DNA of 33,687 nt. Source: an uncultured Eubacteriales bacterium (GTDB lineage Bacteria > Bacillota > Clostridia > Oscillospirales > Oscillospiraceae). The notes below the pieces were generated by a model that worked only from the letters and a program-made list of their open reading frames with translations, was not told the DNA's origin and did no database searches. The position numbers and the translations under genes are program-made. Of this stretch, positions 6,256-11,985 are shown one piece after another (position 1 is the stretch's first letter; every line of letters begins with the position of its first letter). The DNA lies in assembly GCA_900549485.1 (NCBI GenBank), contig UROG01000031.1, positions 1 through 33,687 on the forward strand, read 5' to 3'.

Positions 6256-6290
6256 CCGAATTGAAGCCCAGCGCAGCGGGTTCAATTCGG
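6256..6290. repeat. Palindromic repeat A, copy 3
   Basis: Identical to copy 1 except one base in the loop (GCCCAGCGC for GCCCAACGC), with the same 20-base downstream flank. It is followed directly by the 55-base tandem repeats. Confidence 0.8.
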
Positions 6291-6308
6291 AAAAGGAAGA
6301 AAGAGCTA

Positions 6309-6473
6309 ACGCAGTGCAGTTTTCGTCGAACAGGCGGAAACGGAACGGCGTTTGCTCCTTCTGACGCAGTGCAGTTTTCGTCGAACAGACGGAAACGGAA
6401 CGGCGTTTGCTCCTTCTGACGCAGTGCAGTTTTCGTCGAATAGACGGAAACGGAACGGTGCTTACTCTTTCTG
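6309..6473. repeat. Three tandem 55-base repeats ending at tRNA-Leu
   Basis: Units 6309-6363, 6364-6418 and 6419-6473 each begin ACGCAGTGCAGTTTTCGTCG. Units 1 and 2 differ by one base; unit 3, next to the tRNA, has about five changes. After unit 3, ACGTAGTGC repeats the unit start and runs into the tRNA 3' end at 6480. Open frames across this block are repetitive (RFRLFDENCTALRQKEQTPF) and I treat them as non-coding. Confidence 0.85.
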
Positions 6474-6479
6474 ACGTAG

Positions 6480-6563
6480 TGCCGGTGACCGGACTCGAAC
6501 CGGTACGCAGTAAACCTGCAAGGGATTTTAAGTCCCTGGTGTCTACCATTCCACCACACCGGC
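6480..6563 (-). tRNA. tRNA-Leu (anticodon UAA)
   Basis: The acceptor stem GCCGGTG (6557-6563 complement) pairs with CACCGGC (6481-6487 complement). The D-arm is TGGTGGAATGGTAGACA, the anticodon loop CTTAAAA gives UAA inside the AGGGA/TCCCT stem, there is a long class II variable arm (TGCAGGTTTACTGC), and the T-loop is GGTTCGAGTCC. The discriminator is A at 6480. CCA is not encoded. It reads UUA codons. A consensus promoter lies 60 bases upstream. Confidence 0.95.
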
Positions 6564-6622
6564 AAATCAACTTGCCTGAGATGCGCCGCGCCCTTTTGCG
6601 CATACGTGGCATTGCTTTGAAT

Positions 6623-6651
6623 ACTTTACCACCTGGCAGGTAATTAGTCAA
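6623..6651 (-). promoter_or_regulatory. Promoter of tRNA-Leu
   Basis: On the minus strand TTGACT (6646-6651), 17 bases, TAAAGT (6623-6628). Confidence 0.65.
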
Positions 6652-6674
6652 GAAAAAAGCGGTTTTCAACACAC

Positions 6675-6705
6675 AACAGGAGACCGTTCCGCACGGTCTC
6701 CTGTT
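6675..6705 (-). terminator. Terminator of the flavoprotein gene
   Basis: AACAGGAGACCGT and ACGGTCTCCTGTT form a 13-bp stem with a 5-base loop immediately after the flavoprotein stop at 6713. A TTTTTT run comes only about 20 bases later on the minus strand, so it may work with that run or as a 3' stabiliser. Confidence 0.65.
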
Positions 6706-6712
6706 ACAAGAA

Positions 6713-7333
6713 TCAGCGTATAAAGTTCGTCATGACCTTCTTTTCCGTCTTCGGCCGCTCTATCCCGTTCTCCCTGCCTTTTTCGATGCATCTGAGCAAC
6801 CATACCATATTTCTTGCAAGGCTGCGCATGGTCTGGAGTCCTTCCGCGTCCTGCTTTGCCTCTCCCGGAACTCTGCCGAAAACTATATTCCAATAGTTTG
6901 AGCCGACACTCACCATATTTGAAATGCCAAAATACTTGTTCAGGACATCAACGGACGCAGTGCAGCCCGCCCTTCTCGCAACAGAAACCGCCGCGCCGGG
7001 CTTGAACGCAAAAACGCTCCCGCTGCTGTAAAACACTCTGTCAAGGAAAGAAAGTATCCTTCCGCTCGGATGTGCGTAATAGACCGGCGTTCCGAAAACA
7101 AAGCCGTCCGCCTCCTTCGCCTTGGCTATAAACTCATTAACGCCGTCATCGGTGAAGACACAGCCCTTTTCCGTACAGCCGTGACAGCCGGTACAGTCCC
7201 TTATCGGAGCAGTACCGAGCTGAAAAATCTCATATTCTATTCCCTCTTCGCTGAGCTGTCTGCCGATTTCCTCAAGAGCGGCAAAAGTATTTCCGGCGGT
7301 ATGGCTGCTGCCGTTGAGCATAAGAACCTTCAT
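6713..7333 (-). CDS. Iron-sulfur flavoprotein / NADPH-dependent FMN reductase family
   Basis: A 206-residue flavodoxin-fold protein. The FMN phosphate loop NGSSHTAGNT is at 7-16. The compact cysteine motif C-x2-C-x2-C-x4-C (CTGCHGCTEKGC) after strand 2 is the cluster ligand pattern of archaeal and clostridial iron-sulfur flavoproteins. GTPVYYAHPSGRILSFLDRV is the second flavin contact. It should act as a cytosolic electron-transfer protein or reductase; the substrate is unknown. ATG 7333 follows AGAGGTAA. The frame extends further upstream but without a ribosome site, and the promoter at 7374-7402 would exclude that. It appears to be a single-gene unit with its own promoter and a strong 3' hairpin. 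Confidence 0.85.
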   Translation of the reverse strand: MKVLMLNGSSHTAGNTFAALEEIGRQLSEEGIEYEIFQLGTAPIRDCTGCHGCTEKGCVFTDDGVNEFIAKAKEADGFVFGTPVYYAHPSGRILSFLDRVFYSSGSVFAFKPGAAVSVARRAGCTASVDVLNKYFGISNMVSVGSNYWNIVFGRVPGEAKQDAEGLQTMRSLARNMVWLLRCIEKGRENGIERPKTEKKVMTNFIR

Positions 7334-7373
7334 GCACATTACCTCTTTTTTTGTACCATCAGTTGATAAGACG

Positions 7374-7402
7374 ATTATATCATGTGCAGGATTGCTTTTC
7401 AA
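7374..7402 (-). promoter_or_regulatory. Promoter of the iron-sulfur flavoprotein gene
   Basis: On the minus strand TTGAAA (7397-7402), 17 bases, TATAAT (7374-7379), with GAGGTAA and ATG about 40 bases downstream. Confidence 0.8.
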
Positions 7403-7408
7403 GCCGGA

Positions 7409-8365
7409 TCACCCGTACAGAAACCGCCTTATGCGTTCGCTCTCATACGCACGGTCACAGCCCGTCACGCTCCCTTCCGCGCCTTCATACACCCACACTC
7501 TGTCCCTGTCCGGAACGGTCATCTGCTCCGCCTGAACTCCTGCAAATTTTGGGGCGGAGAATATGAGCGAGGCAAGCTGCTTCTTGCTGAGATTTGTATC
7601 TACAAGCGGTATTGCCACCTCCGCAAGCTTTTTTATGCCCGCTATGCGCAGAGTCTTGCCCTTGTTGATGACGGCCTGCGTCGCGTTGCGCTGCCGCTGC
7701 ACCCGGTGCCAATTATCGTCTATGCGCCTTAAACGGCAGTATCTCAGCGCGGCCGCACCGTCAAGATGGCAGTCGCCCTCGGTGAAACTCTGTTCGTACC
7801 ACAGATCCTCCGTCACAGCCTGCGCTTCCTCGGCAGTGAGATATATGTCTATGCCGCCCATCGCGTCTATAATGGCGCTGAAGCCCTCAAACGTCACGTG
7901 GACATACCCGTCAACGTCTATGCCGAAGCACTTGCTGAGGCTTTCCGTTGTAAGCTCAGCACCGCCGTAGGCATATGTGCTGGTGAGCATGATATCTCCA
8001 TGTCCCGCCCACGGAACGCCTGTACTGCGTTCAAAGCTGATAAGCTTGACGGTTTTGTTTTCCGCATTTACCGAACACAGTAAGGTCACATCGCCCCTTC
8101 CCTGATCGTCATAGTCTGTGCGTTTTTCATCCGTGCCGATCAGCAGGATATTTACCGTGCCTTTTATATCGTCAGCATTCTTTGCCGTGGGTACGGGCTT
8201 TTCCGGCGTTTCCTGTACGGACGCCGTTTCGGCGACGCTTTCCATCGCCGCAAGACGCGCCTGCGCTTCAGCGTCTTCATGGATGACCGCGCCTGCCGCC
8301 GTACCCGCGGCGACGCACACGGCAAGCGCCGCAGCAAGTTTTTTTATTTTAAGCGAATTGATCAT
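7409..8365 (-). CDS. LytR-CpsA-Psr (LCP) family protein
   Basis: A 318-residue membrane-anchored enzyme of the family that attaches teichoic acids or capsule glycans to peptidoglycan. An N-terminal membrane segment (LAAALAVCVAAGTAAGAVI) is followed by a linker and the LCP domain: NILLIGTDEKR, GRGDVTLLCSVN, LISFERS (in the place of the usual S-x-x-R-D), YVHVTFEGFSAIIDAMGGIDI, and the late arginines in RYCRLRRIDDNWHRVQRQR. These residues bind the polyprenyl pyrophosphate substrate in known members. ATG 8365 lies 5 bases behind GGAGG. The acidic residue after the SxxR arginine is S here, so activity could differ. The acceptor glycan is unknown. Confidence 0.88.
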   Translation of the reverse strand: MINSLKIKKLAAALAVCVAAGTAAGAVIHEDAEAQARLAAMESVAETASVQETPEKPVPTAKNADDIKGTVNILLIGTDEKRTDYDDQGRGDVTLLCSVNAENKTVKLISFERSTGVPWAGHGDIMLTSTYAYGGAELTTESLSKCFGIDVDGYVHVTFEGFSAIIDAMGGIDIYLTAEEAQAVTEDLWYEQSFTEGDCHLDGAAALRYCRLRRIDDNWHRVQRQRNATQAVINKGKTLRIAGIKKLAEVAIPLVDTNLSKKQLASLIFSAPKFAGVQAEQMTVPDRDRVWVYEGAEGSVTGCDRAYESERIRRFLYG

Positions 8366-8461
8366 ATCTGCCTCCGTTACCGCGCACGATCTACGCTTTT
8401 CGTATGAAACGTCTTTTGAGGCACTGACCGCGCTTTCCGTGGCTCCTGAATGCTCCAAAAG

Positions 8462-8491
8462 CACTGATCAAAGCAAGCTTCCTGATCAGTG
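8462..8491. promoter_or_regulatory. Inverted repeat in the LCP leader
   Basis: CACTGATC (8462-8469) and GATCAGTG (8484-8491) are perfect arms with AAGCTT in the loop. It lies about 100 bases before the LCP start and just after a possible promoter, so it is either an operator or a leader hairpin. A CTTTT tail on the minus strand gives it some terminator character. Confidence 0.5.
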
Positions 8492-8495
8492 AGCA

Positions 8496-8525
8496 GTATC
8501 AGTATGCCCGTTTTTTTCTATGCAA
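8496..8525 (-). promoter_or_regulatory. Possible promoter of the LCP gene
   Basis: On the minus strand TTGCAT (8520-8525), 18 bases, TGATAC (8496-8501). The match is moderate, chosen because it is the best pair in the divergent gap. Confidence 0.35.
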
Positions 8526-8557
8526 TTCCTGATATAGAAAAAATTCACATTTTTCCC

Positions 8558-8586
8558 TTGAAAAAACATCCGTTCTACCATATAAT
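8558..8586 (+). promoter_or_regulatory. Consensus promoter of the 59-residue peptide gene
   Basis: TTGAAA (8558-8563), 17 bases, TATAAT (8581-8586). Transcription should start near 8593, just before a 9-bp hairpin. Confidence 0.8.
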
Positions 8587-8598
8587 GCAGATGCAGTA

Positions 8599-8621
8599 CA
8601 GAACCGTATTGCACGGTTCTG
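8599..8621 (+). promoter_or_regulatory. 5' leader hairpin of the small peptide gene
   Basis: CAGAACCGT, loop ATTGC, ACGGTTCTG: a perfect 9-bp stem within a few bases of the predicted mRNA 5' end. It may stabilise the mRNA or be an operator. Confidence 0.55.
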
Positions 8622-8653
8622 CCGCAGGAAAAAAGCACAGGAGGCAAATTATT

Positions 8654-8833
8654 ATGTTGGGACTTAAAAAATCTTTTGCAAAAAAAGCCAAAAAAATGCG
8701 TCACTGCCGTGATATGCGCTTCTTCGCCGCAGGTATTCTTGCCGGAAGCATAGCAGTCAGCGCCGTATCCAAGCTCTGCGGTAAAATCAAATGCAAAAAA
8801 TGCGTTAAAAAAATGCTTGCAGGCAAGGAATAA
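8654..8833 (+). CDS. Small Cys-rich membrane peptide (59 aa), unknown function
   Basis: ATG 8654 follows CAGGAGG by 9 bases. Its own consensus promoter, leader hairpin and 3' terminator support expression. The product has a very basic N-terminus (LKKSFAKKAKKMRHCRD), one hydrophobic segment (MRFFAAGILAGSIAVSAVSKL) and a basic C-terminal cluster CGKIKCKKC. FAAGILAG resembles FAAGVLFG in the DUF6110-like protein at 5635-5904, which sits with a metal pump. Four cysteines, three of them close together next to the membrane, suggest a metal or redox site. I do not recognise a family. Confidence 0.75.
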   Translation: MLGLKKSFAKKAKKMRHCRDMRFFAAGILAGSIAVSAVSKLCGKIKCKKCVKKMLAGKE

Positions 8834-8844
8834 GAAGAGAAATT

Positions 8845-8879
8845 GAGGGATGGCATAAATCAGCCGTCCCTCGATTTTT
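8845..8879 (+). terminator. Terminator of the small peptide gene
   Basis: GAGGGATGGC (8845-8854) pairs with GCCGTCCCTC (8863-8872), with one T-G wobble, followed by TTTTT (8875-8879). It stands between convergent genes. Confidence 0.85.
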
Positions 8880-8887
8880 GTTTTTTC

Positions 8888-9652
8888 TTATTTGTTTTTC
8901 TGGTACAGAATCCAAAGGCCTTTTAGCAGAAGGTCGTTATCGCAGGCCATTTCATGCCGACAGCAGCTTATAACGCTCGACGCAAGACCGCCCGTTGCGA
9001 CAACGGCGCACTTTTCGCCAAGCTCCGCTTCAAACCTGTCGATCATTCCGTCGAGCATTGCGGCCGTACCGAATACCGCCCCGCTTCTCATGCTGTCCAC
9101 GGTATTTGTTGCGATCGCCTTAGCGGGCGGGGTTATCGAAATATGCGGCAGAAGGCTTGTCCCGCTGGCAAGCGCCGAATACGACAGGTTCACGCCCGGA
9201 ATTATCGCCCCGCCGAGATAACGCTTTTTTGCGTCGATCGCAACTATCGTTGTGGCGGTGCCCATATCTATCACTATACACGGCGTACCGTAGCAGTGCA
9301 TTGCCGCCACAGAGCCTACAACGATATCCCCCGCAAGGGTGCCGGGGTCGTCAATGCACACGTTAAGTCCCGTTTTCATCCCCGCGCCGACCACCATACA
9401 TTCTAACCCTGTCACAAGCCTTACAGCCCCGGTAAGCGCAAGTGTAAGCTGCGGCACAACGCTCGAAAGAATGGCGCCGTTTATTTCTTTTGTATCGATC
9501 CCTGAAATGCCGAGTATAGCACGCAGCTTTATGGCGTACTCTATATCCGTCTGCTTTGCATCGCTGCGGATACGGAAGATATTGAGTATCTCCCCGTCTT
9601 CGATGCAGCCGAGAACAATATTGGTATTCCCGATGTCAACGGCAAGAATCAT
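8888..9652 (-). CDS. coaX: Type III pantothenate kinase
   Basis: A 254-residue enzyme for the first step of CoA synthesis: ATP-dependent phosphorylation of pantothenate in the cytosol. It is an ASKHA-fold protein with the first phosphate motif DIGNTN (6-11), the catalytic Asp region GTLAGDIVVG (D109), the second phosphate motif DMGTATT (129-135) and GGAIIPGV. Length is normal for CoaX. The ATG at 9652 overlaps the stop of the upstream ECF S component (ATGA), so translation is coupled. The pairing of a vitamin importer subunit with the kinase that traps the vitamin is functionally neat. Confidence 0.95.
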   Translation of the reverse strand: MILAVDIGNTNIVLGCIEDGEILNIFRIRSDAKQTDIEYAIKLRAILGISGIDTKEINGAILSSVVPQLTLALTGAVRLVTGLECMVVGAGMKTGLNVCIDDPGTLAGDIVVGSVAAMHCYGTPCIVIDMGTATTIVAIDAKKRYLGGAIIPGVNLSYSALASGTSLLPHISITPPAKAIATNTVDSMRSGAVFGTAAMLDGMIDRFEAELGEKCAVVATGGLASSVISCCRHEMACDNDLLLKGLWILYQKNK

Positions 9653-10245
9653 TTTTTCTGTCCCTTTCCGTATCTTATAATTGATGTGATGCCGGAGGCA
9701 AGTATCATATTTACCGCCAGCTCAACGAGGAAATTGACCCCCGTAAGTCCGACGATAATATAAGTGACGACATCCTTGCCGCCTGCCCACGATGCAAGGA
9801 TCTCCCTGAAGCATACAAGCATACAGAACACAAACGTACCCGTATTCACAAGCGGACATACAATGCCTGCCAGAACGACAGCCGCAAGAGGGTTTTTTCC
9901 CTCGACTGCCTTATAGACAAGTCCAGCAGCGCTTCCCGCAAGCACACCCTTCAGGATGCAGAAAAATACCGTCCAGAAGGCATTGGCACTCATAAGCAGC
10001 ATTACCGCGCCGCCGTCCCAGCCAAGAACACCGGTGATAACGGTGACGACGCCGAACACACCGCCGAGCAGTGCGCCGGCCCCTGCGCCGTACATTGCAG
10101 CCCCGATAATGATCGGTGCAAGGACGAGCGTTATCGGGAACGGTCCTATGCGGATGAAGTTGCCCAGAGCCGCCAGAACGGCCACTATCGCCGATAACAG
10201 GGATAAAACGGTCATGCGTCTCAGATCAGATGCAGATCTCTTCAT
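9649..10245 (-). CDS. ECF transporter S component, probably for pantothenate
   Basis: A 198-residue integral membrane protein with about six hydrophobic segments. The conserved S-component patterns are LGNFIRIGPFPITLVLAPIIIGAAMYGAGAGALLG near the N-terminus and NFLVELAVNMILA near the end. S components bind the vitamin and share a common EcfAAT energising module, not encoded beside this gene. Pantothenate is inferred from the 4-base overlap with coaX (PanT-like). ATG 10245 follows GGAGG; the longer frame to 10275 has no ribosome site. A consensus promoter lies at 10302-10330. Confidence 0.82.
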   Translation of the reverse strand: MKRSASDLRRMTVLSLLSAIVAVLAALGNFIRIGPFPITLVLAPIIIGAAMYGAGAGALLGGVFGVVTVITGVLGWDGGAVMLLMSANAFWTVFFCILKGVLAGSAAGLVYKAVEGKNPLAAVVLAGIVCPLVNTGTFVFCMLVCFREILASWAGGKDVVTYIIVGLTGVNFLVELAVNMILASGITSIIRYGKGQKK

Positions 10246-10301
10246 ATTTAATTTTCCTCCTGCTGTCGCTCCCATTTTTTTGCGGGATGCGGCGCAGCAT
10301 C

Positions 10302-10330
10302 ATGGTAATATGTTTGCCGTAATTTGTCAA
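10302..10330 (-). promoter_or_regulatory. Promoter of the S component-coaX operon
   Basis: On the minus strand TTGACA (10325-10330), 17 bases, TACCAT (10302-10307). Perfect -35, weak -10. Confidence 0.6.
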
Positions 10331-10398
10331 GACCGCAAATCCGGCACATATACTCCTTCACGCCGCACAATTGACTATTTTTTAACTTTTTATTAAGG

Positions 10399-10427
10399 TT
10401 GATATATCGTTTTTTATCTGATATACT
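10399..10427 (+). promoter_or_regulatory. Promoter of glyS-nadE
   Basis: TTGATA (10399-10404), 17 bases, TATACT (10422-10427), leaving a leader of about 67 bases. That is too short for a T-box, and none is seen. Confidence 0.75.
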
Positions 10428-10500
10428 AATTATTTGTCAATATGTTTTATTGGCAAATCAATTTATCTCTGCGGCTGCCAGCCGTGGGAAAGGACGTAAA

Positions 10501-11925
10501 ATGGCAAATACAGAAAAAACAATGGACAAAATAGTTGCTCTGTGCAAAAACCGCGGCTTCGTATACGCGGGGAGCGAAATATACGGCGGTCTTGCAAACT
10601 CCTGGGACTATGGTCCTCTCGGCGTTGAGTTCAAGAACAACGTCAAAAAGGCGTGGCTCAAGAAGTTTGTGCAGGAATCCCCATACAATGTGGGGCTTGA
10701 CGCCGCCATTATCATGAACCCGCAGACCTGGGTCACCACCGGTCACGTTTCAAGCTTCTCCGACCCTCTGCTTGACTGCCGTTCCTGCAAAGCGCGCCAC
10801 CGCGCCGACAAGCTTATCGGCGACGAGCATCCCGAGGTCAATGTAGACGCCATGAGCTTTGATGAAATGGACGCTTTTATTTCAGAGCATGAAGATATAG
10901 TCTGCCCCGTCTGCGGCAAACACAACTTTACGCCCATCCGCAAGTTCAACCTTATGTTCAAAACCTCTATCGGCGTCACCGAGGATTCCTCTTCCGTATG
11001 CTACCTCCGTCCGGAAACGGCGCAGGGCATCTTCGTGAACTTCGCCAATATCCAGCGCACCACCCGCAAAAAGCTGCCGTTTGGCGTGTGCCAGGTCGGC
11101 AAAGCCTTCCGCAACGAAATAACGCCGGGCAACTTCACCTTCCGTACCCGTGAGTTTGAGCAGATGGAGTGTGAGTTTTTCTGCAAGCCCGGTACCGATC
11201 TTGAGTGGTTCGCCTACTGGAAAGATTACTGCTTCAACTGGCTTCTCAGTCTCGGCATAAAGCGTGAGCATCTGAGACTGCGCGATCATGAGCCGGCAGA
11301 GCTTGCTTTCTACTCCCGCGCGACCACCGACATCGAATATGCTTTCCCGTTCACCGATTGGGGCGAGCTGTGGGGCATTGCCGACCGTACCGATTTTGAC
11401 CTCAGCCGTCATATGCAGGAGTCCGGCAAGGATCTGACCTACTTTGATCAGGACAGCAACGAACACTATGTTCCCTATGTTATTGAGCCTTCTCTCGGCT
11501 GTGACCGCGTGGCGCTTGCTTTCCTGTGCGAGGCCTACGACGAGCAGGTCGTCGGTCAGGACAAGAAGGGCAACGACGATGTACGCACCGTTCTGCACCT
11601 CCACCCGGCTCTTGCTCCTTATAAATGCGCTATACTTCCCCTTTCCAAGAAGGAAATTCTCACCGGTCCCGCCATGGAGCTTTATCAGGAGCTGAGCAAG
11701 GATTTCATGTGCGATTACGACGAAACCGGCTCTATCGGCAAGCGTTACCGCCGCGAGGATGAGATCGGCACTCCGTTCTGCATCACCTTCGACTTCAACA
11801 CAGTCGGCACCGAAACCGACGCCGCCGATCACTGCGTCACGATACGCGAGCGCGACAGCATGGAGCAGATCCGTATCCCCATCTCCGAGGTCAAGAGCTA
11901 TATAAGCGAGCGCATCAAATTCTGA
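10501..11925 (+). CDS. glyS: Glycyl-tRNA synthetase, single-chain class II type
   Basis: A 474-residue enzyme charging tRNA-Gly. It is the alpha2 type (GlyQS/GRS1-like), not the bacterial alpha2-beta2 form. Motifs: the N-terminal SEIYGGLANSWDYGPLG, a small insert with two CxxC pairs (CRSCKARH and CPVCGKHN) that probably binds zinc, class II motif 2 (FRNEITPGNFTFRTREFEQMECEFF), motif 3 (PYVIEPSLGCDRVALAFL), and a C-terminal anticodon-binding domain (CAILPLSKKEI, GSIGKRYRREDEIGTPFCITFD). ATG 10501 follows AAAGGA with suitable spacing; the upstream extension of the frame overlaps the promoter and is discounted. nadE follows after 60 bases without a clear terminator. Confidence 0.95.
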   Translation: MANTEKTMDKIVALCKNRGFVYAGSEIYGGLANSWDYGPLGVEFKNNVKKAWLKKFVQESPYNVGLDAAIIMNPQTWVTTGHVSSFSDPLLDCRSCKARHRADKLIGDEHPEVNVDAMSFDEMDAFISEHEDIVCPVCGKHNFTPIRKFNLMFKTSIGVTEDSSSVCYLRPETAQGIFVNFANIQRTTRKKLPFGVCQVGKAFRNEITPGNFTFRTREFEQMECEFFCKPGTDLEWFAYWKDYCFNWLLSLGIKREHLRLRDHEPAELAFYSRATTDIEYAFPFTDWGELWGIADRTDFDLSRHMQESGKDLTYFDQDSNEHYVPYVIEPSLGCDRVALAFLCEAYDEQVVGQDKKGNDDVRTVLHLHPALAPYKCAILPLSKKEILTGPAMELYQELSKDFMCDYDETGSIGKRYRREDEIGTPFCITFDFNTVGTETDAADHCVTIRERDSMEQIRIPISEVKSYISERIKF

Positions 11926-11985
11926 TCCCTCTTCACCCGCGCTCTCCCGCCAGATCGGATAAAACTAAAAAAGCAGGATAAACAA

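Noticed and set aside
6229..6672. Minus-strand open frames of 106 and 147 codons across tRNA-Leu and the repeats
   Set aside because: They read through a tRNA gene and tandem non-coding repeats, giving a repetitive peptide; no ribosome site or family support.
10428..10500. T-box in the glyS leader
   Set aside because: The leader is only about 67 bases, with no T-box sequence or specifier stem visible.
10882..11832. Minus-strand open frame of 316 codons
   Set aside because: Antisense to glyS, which has complete class II synthetase motifs.
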